A stretch of 64,000 nucleotides of DNA. It comes from Naumovozyma dairenensis CBS 421. Lineage: Eukaryota > Ascomycota > Saccharomycetes > Saccharomycetales > Saccharomycetaceae. The notes under the pieces were generated by a model. That model did no database searches. It was not told the DNA's origin and saw only the letters and a list, made by a program, of their open reading frames with translations. This document shows, piece after piece, positions 39,660 through 52,303 of this stretch (its first letter is position 1; each line of letters begins with the position of its first letter). The stretch lies in NCBI RefSeq assembly GCF_000227115.2, contig NC_016487.1:620001-684000 (forward strand), read 5' to 3'. Made by a program: the position numbers and the translations under genes.

Positions 39660-40802
39660 GGATAGATTTTAATAATATATTTTATATGCAGCTCGACGGA
39701 AAGTCTGTTTAATGGTTGTATCTGCGACAAAATGGAATTATGATGTATGTCTTTTTTAAAGAAATTATCCTTATCTATGATCGTCGAGGTAGGGAATGTT
39801 TTGATCACACAGATCTCGAGAAAACTGACGTTATTGCCTTTTTATTCAAAAAGGATAGTGCCAGACTATAAAGCGAAAGAGGGAAGTATAAACTAAAATG
39901 GTTTTTTAGAGAAAAGATATTACTGCCAAAATATCAACAAAAGCAGAATCAATTTGTGGAGTAAGTTATGTTAAGATCCGTCCTTTAGGTCTTAGTTGGG
40001 AAGGTTGTAATTAGATTCAGTCAGTCGATTGGTAAAAAAAAGTGGATTAAGATTCAATTAATTAATTAGACTACCGAATCTGTACATGTTATTAGGCTGC
40101 TGGGTATCTTGACCATCATATCGTATGTTTGTTTCCTCAATGGGTTGTGCAATGTTATTTCACAATTGCGCAACTTTAAATCAGCTTTAATAATTTTCTG
40201 ACACACCTTAGTGTGGAGGAAACGGTAAAAATATGGGATTACCCTGATGGAAATTGTGGCGGAAACGTTAGAGATACACACAGTATAGAAGGGGGGGGGT
40301 TAGTGGGGTTCATTATCCCCCCAGCAGATAATACCAGATAACTAGATGGGGAACCTAAAAATATACCGTTGCGGTTTCTTTCCAAAATTGGCGGGACGGT
40401 AAGCACGGATGTCCCAAAGAGGTAATCGGATCATACGTAAATGTATACGTATTTGCCCAATGGGGTGATATCTATGGGGGGAGAAAATCAATTTTACTAA
40501 AAATAAACCTAAAAGTAAATTTCAAAAGCCCTAATAAAGGGGTTATTAAACTAGCCCTGTCTGAATGAAGAGGATTATGCAGCCCAACCCTATGGTATTT
40601 TTATTCACGGCGCTATCATACAAACTTATTTACGTTGAATTAATCTTACTAGAATATATTACTGTCGTTGTCTCTATGTACGTAGCTATTATATACGTGG
40701 TAGGATAATAATACGGATTATATCATTGGTTGCATTTCATTTCTTTTTTTTTAAGTTAAGTCATATGTATGTATTTCTCTATCATAGACATATAAATAAT
40801 AA
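39660..40802. other. KRE6 promoter / BTN2 3' region
   Basis: 1.1 kb without a gene. A 9-G run (40291-40299) is followed by short G and C blocks to about 40322 that can pair. A short minus frame (40066-40281) is judged spurious. No clear factor site is seen. Confidence 0.5.
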
Positions 40803-42191
40803 TTAAAGATCTTCAATGATTGCTGATCCCTTTGGAGATTGATCCAGAGAATGTATATATCTTGATTCTTCTTCATCATCGACATTCTCTAAGATAGGAC
40901 CTGATTTCCTCCTTCCATTGAGAGGATGATCGTTCTTCTTCACAGATTTCAATTTTTCTATACGTTTTTGTTCGTTGGCCATTTCAACTTCCAAATTTCT
41001 ATAATATTCTAATTTTTGTTGCCTTTCTTTTTCTTCACGTGCCTTACGAGTTTGCTCTTCTAAACGTTGTTGTTCTTTAGCCCTTAGCTCTTCTTGTCTT
41101 TGCTTTTCCATGCGCTGTTCTTCTTGGATTTTTAATTGATATTCTCTTTCTTTTTCTAAGCGGTTGTGTTCTTGAGCTCTTAATTTTTCTAAACGCTGCT
41201 GTTCTTGAACTCTTAGTTGCTCTTGTCTATGCTTTGCAATGCGCTGTTGTTCTTGAATTCTTAATTGTTCAGCCCTTTCTCTTTCAACGCGCTCTTTTTC
41301 TTCTTGAAGTCTTAGTTGTTCAGCCCTTTGTTTCTGTTGCATTTTTTCTCTAGAATCTCTTTGTTGTTGTAACTTTCTTCTATGTATTTCTTGTTGTCTT
41401 TGTCTCTTTTCATGATCATAGTTAGTTGTGACACCAAAAGTAGAAGGAGATGAAGAAGCACTCGAATATTCATTTTGAGCCCATTGGATTAAATTGCTCA
41501 ATGTATCATTGTTAGCTTGTTTCTCTTCTTGTTGCTTTGCTATTAATTCAACCTTCAATATAACAAGTTGATTATCATTTTCATCAATACCACATTTCAA
41601 GATATTAAAATCATCAATTACAGAAGAGTCGTTATTAAATTTGAAGACTTTATCGATTGAACATCTTTCGCTCTTAACTTGGAATTCCATGCCAGAATGA
41701 TCTAATTCTAGTTCAAAATCTTGGAATGATTTCCTTGCCAATTTTTGACCAACTTGTACAAGTTTTTCGTTGGTTAATATTGGTCTGTTTTCATCAGCAG
41801 CATCTTCTAGAATGTATTTATCACCATATATAGTACGAACAATCTTATATCTTGGTTGAGTAGTTTCATAATGATGACTTAATTCATTATAAATAGCATC
41901 AATTAATGCATCCTTGGGTAATTTCCTTTGAATTGTTAAAGTGTAACCATTTTCAGATTCATTTAGGATGAAATTGACATTGTCGTGTTGATTATTTTGT
42001 CTTCTCTCCGGGACAGTGGGTTGTGGTTTGCCATGAACATAAGATTGATATCTTTGATCATAAATTCTAGATATTGGACAACATTGTGGGGAAACTCGTT
42101 GGCTTTGATAATGTGGAGCCATTTCGAATGGTTGAACATATTTTGTCTGGTCGAAGATTGGTAGTTGTTGAAAGACACATTGATTAAACAT
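40803..42191 (-). CDS. BTN2: Protein-sorting / aggregate sequestrase Btn2 (Cur1 relative)
   Basis: A 462-residue protein (410 in S. cerevisiae). Btn2 is a heat-induced small-Hsp-like sequestrase that gathers misfolded and prion proteins and takes part in endosome-Golgi retrieval. The N-terminus MFNQCVFQQLPIFDQ and the middle NGYTLTIQRKLPKD and KYILEDAADENRP match Btn2/Cur1. Residues about 265-415 form a very long Gln/Glu/Arg-rich single-helix or coiled-coil region with repeating RLEKxRxQE units, longer than in S. cerevisiae. The tail LENVDDEEESRYIHSLDQS, followed by PKGSAIIEDL, is Btn2's. The promoter has perfect heat-shock elements. Cur1 is the shorter WGD sister in S. cerevisiae. Confidence 0.92.
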   Translation of the reverse strand: MFNQCVFQQLPIFDQTKYVQPFEMAPHYQSQRVSPQCCPISRIYDQRYQSYVHGKPQPTVPERRQNNQHDNVNFILNESENGYTLTIQRKLPKDALIDAIYNELSHHYETTQPRYKIVRTIYGDKYILEDAADENRPILTNEKLVQVGQKLARKSFQDFELELDHSGMEFQVKSERCSIDKVFKFNNDSSVIDDFNILKCGIDENDNQLVILKVELIAKQQEEKQANNDTLSNLIQWAQNEYSSASSSPSTFGVTTNYDHEKRQRQQEIHRRKLQQQRDSREKMQQKQRAEQLRLQEEKERVERERAEQLRIQEQQRIAKHRQEQLRVQEQQRLEKLRAQEHNRLEKEREYQLKIQEEQRMEKQRQEELRAKEQQRLEEQTRKAREEKERQQKLEYYRNLEVEMANEQKRIEKLKSVKKNDHPLNGRRKSGPILENVDDEEESRYIHSLDQSPKGSAIIEDL

Positions 42192-42447
42192 TTTTGATAT
42201 TTTTTTGTTGTTGCCTTGCTCTAATTGGTTTTGTTTAGTTATTATTTTTCAAATTTTGAAGCAATCAAAATCTACCCAAGGAAACAGACCATTTTCTTCC
42301 AAAGATGGAAAATCATCTTATTTTATACCATTTCCTGATAACATTTTTCCACTTTACTATCTTGCTAATTCGCCACCATGACAGGTGCTCTTCTTAGTCA
42401 TCGATTTAGATATATATTTGAATCGCTACCTCACTTATTTTTCATCT

Positions 42448-42460
42448 TTCTCGAAGATTC
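42448..42460. promoter_or_regulatory. Heat-shock element (Hsf1), proximal
   Basis: TTC-tc-GAA-ga-TTC, three perfectly phased 5-bp units, about 260 bp before the BTN2 ATG. BTN2 is an Hsf1 target in S. cerevisiae. Confidence 0.75.
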
Positions 42461-42487
42461 TATTATATTCGAAATTACGTCGGAGCA

Positions 42488-42495
42488 TCCGCGGA
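42488..42495. promoter_or_regulatory. Pleiotropic drug response element (PDRE)
   Basis: TCCGCGGA, the palindromic Pdr1/Pdr3 site, between the two HSEs. A 7-of-8 copy TCCGCGGC is at 42526-42533. The site is read directly; its use at BTN2 is inference. Confidence 0.55.
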
Positions 42496-42552
42496 CCGAA
42501 GATGACCACCATGGAAAAGATAATTTCCGCGGCAAGACCGCCCGGAGTACTG

Positions 42553-42565
42553 GAAGCTTCTAGAA
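42553..42565. promoter_or_regulatory. Heat-shock element (Hsf1), distal
   Basis: GAA-gc-TTC-ta-GAA, three perfect units, about 365 bp before the BTN2 ATG. Together with 42448-42460 it makes a strong Hsf1 promoter. Confidence 0.75.
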
Positions 42566-43242
42566 GGATTTTGGCATTGAAGTTGGTATATTTCCTTCTG
42601 TCACAAAAAGACAGTCCACAGAGAGGGAAAGTGTCAGCGACACAAATATCGTCAAAGGGATACACGAAGGATCTGTTCTTATTTGCTTCGTTTTGATGTT
42701 GGTAATCCTTGCTGCTGAAAGATACGTACGTGTCTTACTAATTCAAATCTTCATTATTATTATTTGATGACATATTATTAGTTTATTCGATCAAATAGTA
42801 ACAGAAGCTACGGGTTAAGTTCACCTGTCTCTGCGACAACAACAATTTCAACATATTTTAGCGTACTCGATCTCGAGAGGTCTTAGTCTCCTGTCCTTGA
42901 TATGCCCCGTATGATGCCCGATTTTATCTATATATTTGTGCCTAAACAGAACACTATGAGGTCAGTAACTGTAAGAAAATTGTCACTGAAAAACCTAAGA
43001 CCCATTGAAATAGGAAAAGTATCTATTTTTTAATAAAATAAATTGTCTACAGGTTTTAATTTACTCTTTATATTCAGTATCCTTAATAAGAAAATTCAAA
43101 AACAAGAACAAAAAATAAAGATTAATATGATGAAAAGTAAACAATATGCTAGAGTAAGCTATTTCTAAGATAGGGATAATGTAACTATTAGGTACGTTCT
43201 TGAATTATACAAGGGTTATATATTTTATGGTATGATAATTAC

Positions 43243-43347
43243 TTAAAGGAGAGTTCCAGTTGGAGGACGACGTGGTCTTAAACAGAGTTGGTTGCAAAGT
43301 AGCTTGAATGGAGCTCGACGGGTTTGATCAAGTTTCGACGACAACAT
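43243..43347 (-). other. 34-codon ORF in GC-rich structured island (protein or ncRNA, uncertain)
   Basis: An ATG frame on the minus strand encodes MLSSKLDQTRRAPF, then KLLCNQLCLRPRRPPTGTLL and a stop: basic, Cys-containing, with no recognised homologue. Just upstream on that strand, 43349-43405 folds into two adjacent hairpins (GTGTTACC...GGTGACAC with an internal CTCG/CGAG, and CACTCT/AGAGTG). GC content is far above the surrounding DNA, suggesting selection. Whether it is a microprotein, a structured RNA, or a Reb1-bound (TTACCCG) boundary cannot be told from sequence alone. Confidence 0.3.
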
Positions 43348-43618
43348 TGTGTTACCCGCTCGGCGTCCCGGCGAGGGTGACACTCTAACCCAGAGTGACT
43401 GGCCAGGTCTCTCTATACAGTACTCAGCATAATACCAAACTATCTTATAGGTCTCTTGAATATTATATTAGGTATGGATGAGTCCATCGAAATACCTAAC
43501 ACAATATTTGAACAGTTGTCTAAAAAATAATAGTTACAAAGTTTCTCGTTTAACAACCATGTTAGTTTTAAAAAATCATCAAGATAGACATTATTTTCTT
43601 TACATACCAAAGTCTATT

Positions 43619-44986
43619 CTAACCTGTAAAATAATCCATTACAAAACATAATGTTCCTCTCCAAGTGAAAATTCGTAACAGCGCTCTTAACCATACAGGC
43701 CTTATTTTATATAATAGAACCCCGCAATTATCACCAACTAGATCATTTTTCTCTGCATCAAGTCCTTCTGCTTTTTTGATCAACCGTCTTGCTGGACATC
43801 CCCTCCAAAAATTCCACCATTTGAAACTTGGACATAACGAGGTTCTATCCAAATGTTTAAATAATGGACCTCTAGGGCCGTCGATATATTTCCATTGCAC
43901 TGGACACCATTTTTGTCTTGGATCCTTGGCTGGTAATTGTTTATCCCCCCATCTTCCTGCAAAATGCAACCAAGACTCCCCAATCTCTCTTGCCTTTTCA
44001 TTCATAGCTTCCACCTTTTCTCCATCATACCTATATGAGTAAAAATTCAATGCTGGATCCCACATAGGTCCTCTATCAGTAAAGTCACTTAAGGGCATGA
44101 AATAAAACGGTACATCATGTGCATGTTGCCCTACAGATGCATAATTCGCATGTGTTCCTCTTGCACTAAATATTAATGGTCTTCCAATGACTTCGTTAGT
44201 TAATTTGCCGCTAACTCTTTTCAACTTTTTAATTTTCTCAATAGCACTAAATTGATAGGCACTCCCACTACTATGTGCACTCATCCAAAGAAATTTCGGT
44301 ACACCTTTATAAAATCTAACCAATGAATGTTCCCAATCCCCCATATGATTACCCCAGGGACCATACCCCATAATGAATGGTCCCCAATTAAATGGATAGA
44401 AATAAAACCAATATGCGTCAACCCATCCGTTACCCTTATCAACTAGAATTAAGACAGCCGGTCCTGATTTGATATGTCCAGTACCGTATTCTGGCTGATG
44501 TCCAAGTACCCATGGTGGATCCTTTGAGAAATCTTCATTACTAATCATGAAAAGTTCTTCACTGGGACATGATCCATTCTTGTGCTTATAGTTTTCTTTC
44601 AAGTCATTTAAAGAGGTTAAGTTTTTAGACAAAATATTCCCCAAATCATCTTCTAAATGGAAATGTCGAATATAGTCAGTGATATCAGATGGCCAATACC
44701 TCTCCTCACTATATAGTTGCACTAACGGACATGCATCTATCACGTATTGTGGGACACTAAGATTATATGGATCCAAACTTCGATTATCATCCGTTATCTG
44801 ATCAGGTGGTAAGACAGGGGGTAAGTCTATCAATGTATTGTCTTTAAATAATGGATCATCTGGATCTTCTATGAAACTTTCTTGTAGCCATGGTATTATG
44901 GCATTCACTCGTAATAGGGGACATATCAAACATAAGATGGTCGTGTAAAGAACTATGCTTTTGCTTGTTCGTTTTTTATGGTACAT
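43619..44986 (-). CDS. VPS62: Vacuolar protein sorting protein Vps62 (Tda6 sister)
   Basis: A 455-residue secretory-pathway protein of the Vps62 family (467 in S. cerevisiae). A hydrophobic N-terminal signal/anchor (about 10-28, IVLYTTILCLICPLL) is followed by the family hallmarks GHIKSGPAVLILVDKGNGWV, GPWGNHMGDWEHSLVRF, IFSARGTHANYASVGQH, WDPALNFYSY and GPRGPLFKHLDRT. Vps62 is linked to cytosol-to-vacuole and vacuolar sorting; the molecular activity is unknown. The two S. cerevisiae WGD copies (VPS62, TDA6) sit next to BTN2 and CUR1, so position alone does not decide the name. Confidence 0.9.
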   Translation of the reverse strand: MYHKKRTSKSIVLYTTILCLICPLLRVNAIIPWLQESFIEDPDDPLFKDNTLIDLPPVLPPDQITDDNRSLDPYNLSVPQYVIDACPLVQLYSEERYWPSDITDYIRHFHLEDDLGNILSKNLTSLNDLKENYKHKNGSCPSEELFMISNEDFSKDPPWVLGHQPEYGTGHIKSGPAVLILVDKGNGWVDAYWFYFYPFNWGPFIMGYGPWGNHMGDWEHSLVRFYKGVPKFLWMSAHSSGSAYQFSAIEKIKKLKRVSGKLTNEVIGRPLIFSARGTHANYASVGQHAHDVPFYFMPLSDFTDRGPMWDPALNFYSYRYDGEKVEAMNEKAREIGESWLHFAGRWGDKQLPAKDPRQKWCPVQWKYIDGPRGPLFKHLDRTSLCPSFKWWNFWRGCPARRLIKKAEGLDAEKNDLVGDNCGVLLYKIRPVWLRALLRIFTWRGTLCFVMDYFTG

Positions 44987-46047
44987 AACCTTACTTCATT
45001 CATGGGATGTATAGTCTCTGATAGAGTTTTATTATTATTTATCTAATCTGCATCTATAAAAGATGCCAAGCTATGTATTGTACAAACTAACTGAACTAAA
45101 TGTATTTATTCTCGGATATTTTTCTTTCAAGTCCGAAGTGCCTAATGTAATGGCTTTTTAGCCTTAACTGGATCAACTTGCCAAGCAAGAGATTGGCCCT
45201 CTCGGTAATCACAATTCATTTATATCACTACAATTGCAATGGCTATTTGCCTTTTCATATATTATGGTCAAGGGAACGCAGAGAAGTTATTCAAAGATGA
45301 TTATTCCATGGGCGTTATCGATGGTTAATCTATATGGCATATATATAGTCTAATAAACAAACAACAGTAATATGAAAGCTTCCTTCTTGCCGCATATAGC
45401 ATAGCAAATAACAGCTTAAGCAAAATAAAAAAACCAATATATTACGTACTTGAATAATTATTTTCCATGTTATCGTCTTCCGGCTTGGTTAACCTTTCTA
45501 TTTTGTTTCCATCATCCAAATAGAAGAAAACAGACGTTGAGGAGTTAATTGTGAGTTAAGAAGACAAGCACTATGCCTACATGATTATGGACTAGAAGTG
45601 AATTTCAATGTGATATTCGAAGTTTTATAAAATCTTCTGCTAAGAGTCAAGCTGGTAAAACTAATATAAGAAAAAATATAACTTTGTTTCTATCAGTGGT
45701 AGTTTTAACGAACTTGATTCTAAAGAAACATACATTATCATTTGAATCAATGGAGAAATATATGATTCATAACACAGTTTTCTGGAACTGTGGTTATATT
45801 TTAGATTCTGTTGCAGTTTACTGACATAAAGAGAAATTATCTATTATATCAACTTTATAAATTTTTGGGCCAACAGTGCTCCTGTACTAATATGCTATTA
45901 CAGGGGAAATACTAACCTCCTAAAACTTCTTACCTATTATTCTTTGCACTTGGTAACTGTACTCATATTTATCTTCCTGATTAACTTAGCCTCCTTAAAG
46001 CTTAAAAGCTTAAAATGGTATCTGAAGTATTTTTCAACAAGAAAAAC
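44987..46047. other. VPS62 promoter, TPO relic and tRNA-Gly flank
   Basis: Contains the TPO pseudogene (45191-45328) and, between 45762 and 46039, a possible degenerate LTR with a hairpin start just before the tRNA gene. The rest is AT-rich with no gene. Confidence 0.55.
45191..45328 (+). pseudogene. Relic 3' end of a second TPO2/TPO3 gene
   Basis: Forty-six codons ending in TAA align with the last codons of the intact TPO gene (33892-34029). Conserved residues include W near the start, FI..T..IA, YYGQG and the K-D-D-Y-S tail, with one in-frame stop (45206-45208) and a 3-bp insertion. Similarity continues into the 3' UTR (TAATCT...TATATAG-CTAAT...) to about 45360. Upstream coding sequence is gone. 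It lies divergent from VPS62, the position TPO3 holds beside TDA6 in S. cerevisiae, so it is the decayed WGD sister of the gene at 32149-34029. Confidence 0.85.
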
Positions 46048-46118
46048 GCGCAGGTGGTTTAGTGGTAAAATCCAACGTTGCCATCGTTGGGCCCCGGGTT
46101 CGATTCCCGGCTTGCGCA
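46048..46118 (+). tRNA. tRNA-Gly (anticodon GCC)
   Basis: A 71-nt cloverleaf: acceptor GCGCAGG/CTTGCGC with one G-U pair, box A TGGTTTAGTGG, anticodon arm with TTGCCAT, box B GGTTCGATTCC, discriminator A; no intron. A T-rich downstream stretch serves as Pol III terminator. It sits at the junction between the VPS62/TPO relic block and the MCM6 block. Confidence 0.97.
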
Positions 46119-49614
<3,496 letters not shown>

Positions 49615-49884
49615 TAGTGAACAAATTCATTATTACTATTCTGTGTTATATATTTTTAACCCTTTTTTTCTTCTATAGACTTGTTAGGAAAAAAAAAAGT
49701 GAAGTTATTTATTTCTGTATGTTGTATTAAAATAAAAAGATTAAGATAATATGAATATATCCATTTCTATAGTGGGGAAAAAAAGGAAAGAAAAGAAATG
49801 GAAGATACTTTCTGTAAAAGCATTATTTCATTTATTTAAGTATATATAGATTATAAAGTTATAGACTATGCGATGCTACGTAAA

Positions 49885-51387
49885 TTATTTGGCAATTTGG
49901 AATTCTTCGTATAAGCATTCACCCAATCTTTTCAAACCCTCTCTTAATTTCTCAGCAGATACGGCAGCATAAGTTCCTCTAAAGAAGATTTCATTTGGAT
50001 TATCCACTTGTTTTGATTCAGCAGGTTGTGGTGGATTTGTTTCACCTTCAGTAATGAACCAAGCACCTGGTACAATCAAGACACCATATTGAATAACTTT
50101 TTCGTAGATTGCGTTTTCCACTTTAGCTGGATCAGATTCATATTTAGTCTTAAATTCTGGATGAGCACTAGCGTCAATATTGACGGTGAAAAACATACCA
50201 GCAATTGGAGGATTAATGACGAATGCATCTGATTTAGGTAAGAATTCATGTAATGCGTCAATAGCGTTATCACGTTTCAATGTATATTCATGACGTAGAC
50301 CTTGCAACCAATCCAAATAACCGTTTTGTCCCCATCTATGTAAAGTTCCAGAGACGAATGATTGAATCATACCAGATGGAGCTTGAATAGTCATTTCATG
50401 TAAGGAAACGAATGATTTCAAGATGGATTTACAACCAGTGATCCATCCTAATCTTGTTCCAGGAGCCAATACTTTTGAGAAGGAGTCTAGTCTAATAACA
50501 CGACCATCGTTATCACAACTTAAGAAAGTCTTATCTAAGGCTTTTAAGAATTCTTCATGAGTTTGCTTCTTTACTTGAGATCTTAATGCAGTTCTTTCAT
50601 TGACATCTTTAACGTATTTGTCCATTTGTAAGAAATAGTATGGAGCGTCTTCAACGATTAAGAAATCATGTTTTTGAGCAATACGATAGATTTCTTCCAT
50701 TCTGTGAGCGGGCAAACTTGTCCCAGTTGGATTTTGACCTGTTGGGATAGTGTATAATAATTTTGGTTTTGGAGCCCCTGGAGTCCAATTATCCAAGATT
50801 TTCTCCAACTTTTCAGGAATGATACCGTTGTCATCGATTGGGATGGGGAAAGTGGTAATACCTTGAGCTTGAGCAGCAGCTAAACATGAAGAGAATGAAT
50901 GAGCTTCAGCTAAGATGACATCACCTCTGTTACAAAAGACTCTTAATGTGGATTCCCAAGCGTTGGTGTTACCAGCGGTAGCGATGATATCCCAATCTTG
51001 GTATTTAATGTCGTGAATCAATTTAGTGTGTTCTCTTAGGAAATCTAATAATTCAGGTTGACCTTGAGAGAATCCGTATTGTAAAGATCTTGCCAAGGGA
51101 ATGTCACCTTCATGTGGTTTATCATTCTTGTGGATGGTTAATTTTGAGATGGAATCAGTTGATAAATCGGTGATTGGGTAACCGATCCCTTTTGTGAATG
51201 GTGGAGCTGGAGTGTCAGCATCGACGTTATCCCATGGGAAATAATCACTTAATGGTAGACCACCACCTAGGAAGATGATATTTGGATCTTGGAAAAGATG
51301 GATACAAGTTTTCAAAGGAGATGGTTTACGAGCGTTAGTCTCGTCAGAGAATAAATGAGAGAAATCTTTAGCAAGTGGTAGAGTCAT
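49885..51387 (-). CDS. ARO8: Aromatic aminotransferase I
   Basis: A 500-residue (same in S. cerevisiae) cytosolic PLP enzyme making phenylalanine and tyrosine and also acting on alpha-aminoadipate and methionine; class I/II fold. Key residues are [44 protein letters not shown] (PLP Asn), VEDAPYY (Asp) and [14 protein letters not shown] (Schiff-base Lys). The frame is open for 25 codons further upstream (to 51462), but the family starts MTLP, so Met at 51387 is chosen. The upstream region carries CCG/CGG triplets suggestive of zinc-cluster regulators. It converges with MCM6. Confidence 0.96.
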   Translation of the reverse strand: MTLPLAKDFSHLFSDETNARKPSPLKTCIHLFQDPNIIFLGGGLPLSDYFPWDNVDADTPAPPFTKGIGYPITDLSTDSISKLTIHKNDKPHEGDIPLARSLQYGFSQGQPELLDFLREHTKLIHDIKYQDWDIIATAGNTNAWESTLRVFCNRGDVILAEAHSFSSCLAAAQAQGITTFPIPIDDNGIIPEKLEKILDNWTPGAPKPKLLYTIPTGQNPTGTSLPAHRMEEIYRIAQKHDFLIVEDAPYYFLQMDKYVKDVNERTALRSQVKKQTHEEFLKALDKTFLSCDNDGRVIRLDSFSKVLAPGTRLGWITGCKSILKSFVSLHEMTIQAPSGMIQSFVSGTLHRWGQNGYLDWLQGLRHEYTLKRDNAIDALHEFLPKSDAFVINPPIAGMFFTVNIDASAHPEFKTKYESDPAKVENAIYEKVIQYGVLIVPGAWFITEGETNPPQPAESKQVDNPNEIFFRGTYAAVSAEKLREGLKRLGECLYEEFQIAK

Positions 51388-51718
51388 TGTCGTGTTGTTG
51401 GATGGTGAGTGATAGGTGTTTATTACAGCGACAAGAAGAAGATTCAGATAAAAGAGAGACAAGGAAGGAACCTATATATTAAAGATATATAAGGGAAGAT
51501 ATATATAAAATGCTCATATATAGATATAACTAACTAAATAACTATAGATAAGGTCACGTAGATAGACAAACGAACCGATAATGATTATGAATCATACCTA
51601 CATAGGTAGTTTCATAGTTCTTTCTTTCTTTCTTTCGAGAAATTTCAGAATTTTTCAGTTTTCAAGATTTTCCACAAATTTGTAAAAATTCCTGTGTCAT
51701 TTTGCTTTCCGTCTCTAT

Positions 51719-51772
51719 GGGCCGTGTACGGCCCGTCTCTGGAGGCCCCGCGGATATTCTCGGCTAACTCGG
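51719..51772. promoter_or_regulatory. Zinc-cluster-type CCG/CGG sites upstream of ARO8
   Basis: A CCG-N4-CGG inverted repeat (within 51719-51734, the Leu3-type spacing) is followed by CGG-N7-CGG-N6-CGG direct triplets (51751-51772). On the minus strand AGCCGAGAATATCCG resembles the Aro80 spacing CCG-N7-CCG. They lie 330-385 bp before the ARO8 ATG. Function is inferred from spacing only. Confidence 0.4.
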
Positions 51773-51904
51773 CTATTTTCTCTTTTTTTTATTATTATTA
51801 TGGGAAGGGAAAAGGGCCGGGAATAACCGACAGTGGCATATATCCTTAGGCCAGCTCACGGATAGCGCTGCAGAAAAGATGACACAAAATATAAAAATAT
51901 ATAT

Positions 51905-51939
51905 ATTAATTATTAATTATTAATTATTAATTATTAATT
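51905..51939. repeat. Heptanucleotide microsatellite (ATTAATT)5
   Basis: Five perfect tandem copies of ATTAATT; likely length-variable. Confidence 0.9.
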
Positions 51940-52175
51940 GTTTAGTGAGGAAGAGTCCGAAACGGATGGACTTTGATTGTCTTTGCTCTCAAGTCTCTAT
52001 CGTATTCTTTTATAAAACCAAAGACATAGACAAAAAGTAGTTGTTTATAGCTAGGCAGGGATAAGCACTTTGGGCTTACTGGTTGTGTTCACAGCTGTGC
52101 ATATAAAAATATATATAATCTAATCTAGAGTTAAATGGAAAAGTGGATTGTCTATTTACCTATTACTCTATGTAT

Positions 52176-52195
52176 GTACGTACGTACGTACGTAC
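52176..52195. repeat. Tetranucleotide microsatellite (GTAC)5
   Basis: Five perfect tandem copies of the self-complementary GTAC; can form a hairpin. Confidence 0.9.
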
Positions 52196-52303
52196 ATATG
52201 TCCACAGTCTATATCTATAATCTGGTCATATGGTTGTGTATAAATGTTATTTTATATGTATCTAGTTTAGTTTGCCAAAGTCTATACGCTCCATCAATCC
52301 GAT

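Larger units (their letters stand above)
42192..43618. other. BTN2 promoter region and VPS62 3' flank
   Basis: 1.4 kb. The proximal 400 bp is regulatory (TATA TATAAAA complement at 42321-42327, two HSEs, one PDRE). A distinct GC-rich, hairpin-forming island with a 34-codon frame lies at 43243-43420. The rest is AT-rich and unremarkable. Confidence 0.6.
51388..52303. other. ARO8 promoter / acetyltransferase gene 3' region
   Basis: Holds a near-perfect palindrome GGGCCGTGTACGGCCC (51719-51734), three CGG triplets (51751, 51761, 51770), five copies of ATTAATT (51905-51939) and five of GTAC (52176-52195). No gene is seen; the frame at 52135-52359 is spurious. Confidence 0.6.

Noticed and set aside
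40066..40281. 71-codon frame upstream of KRE6
   Set aside because: No start context, homology or composition bias suggesting coding.
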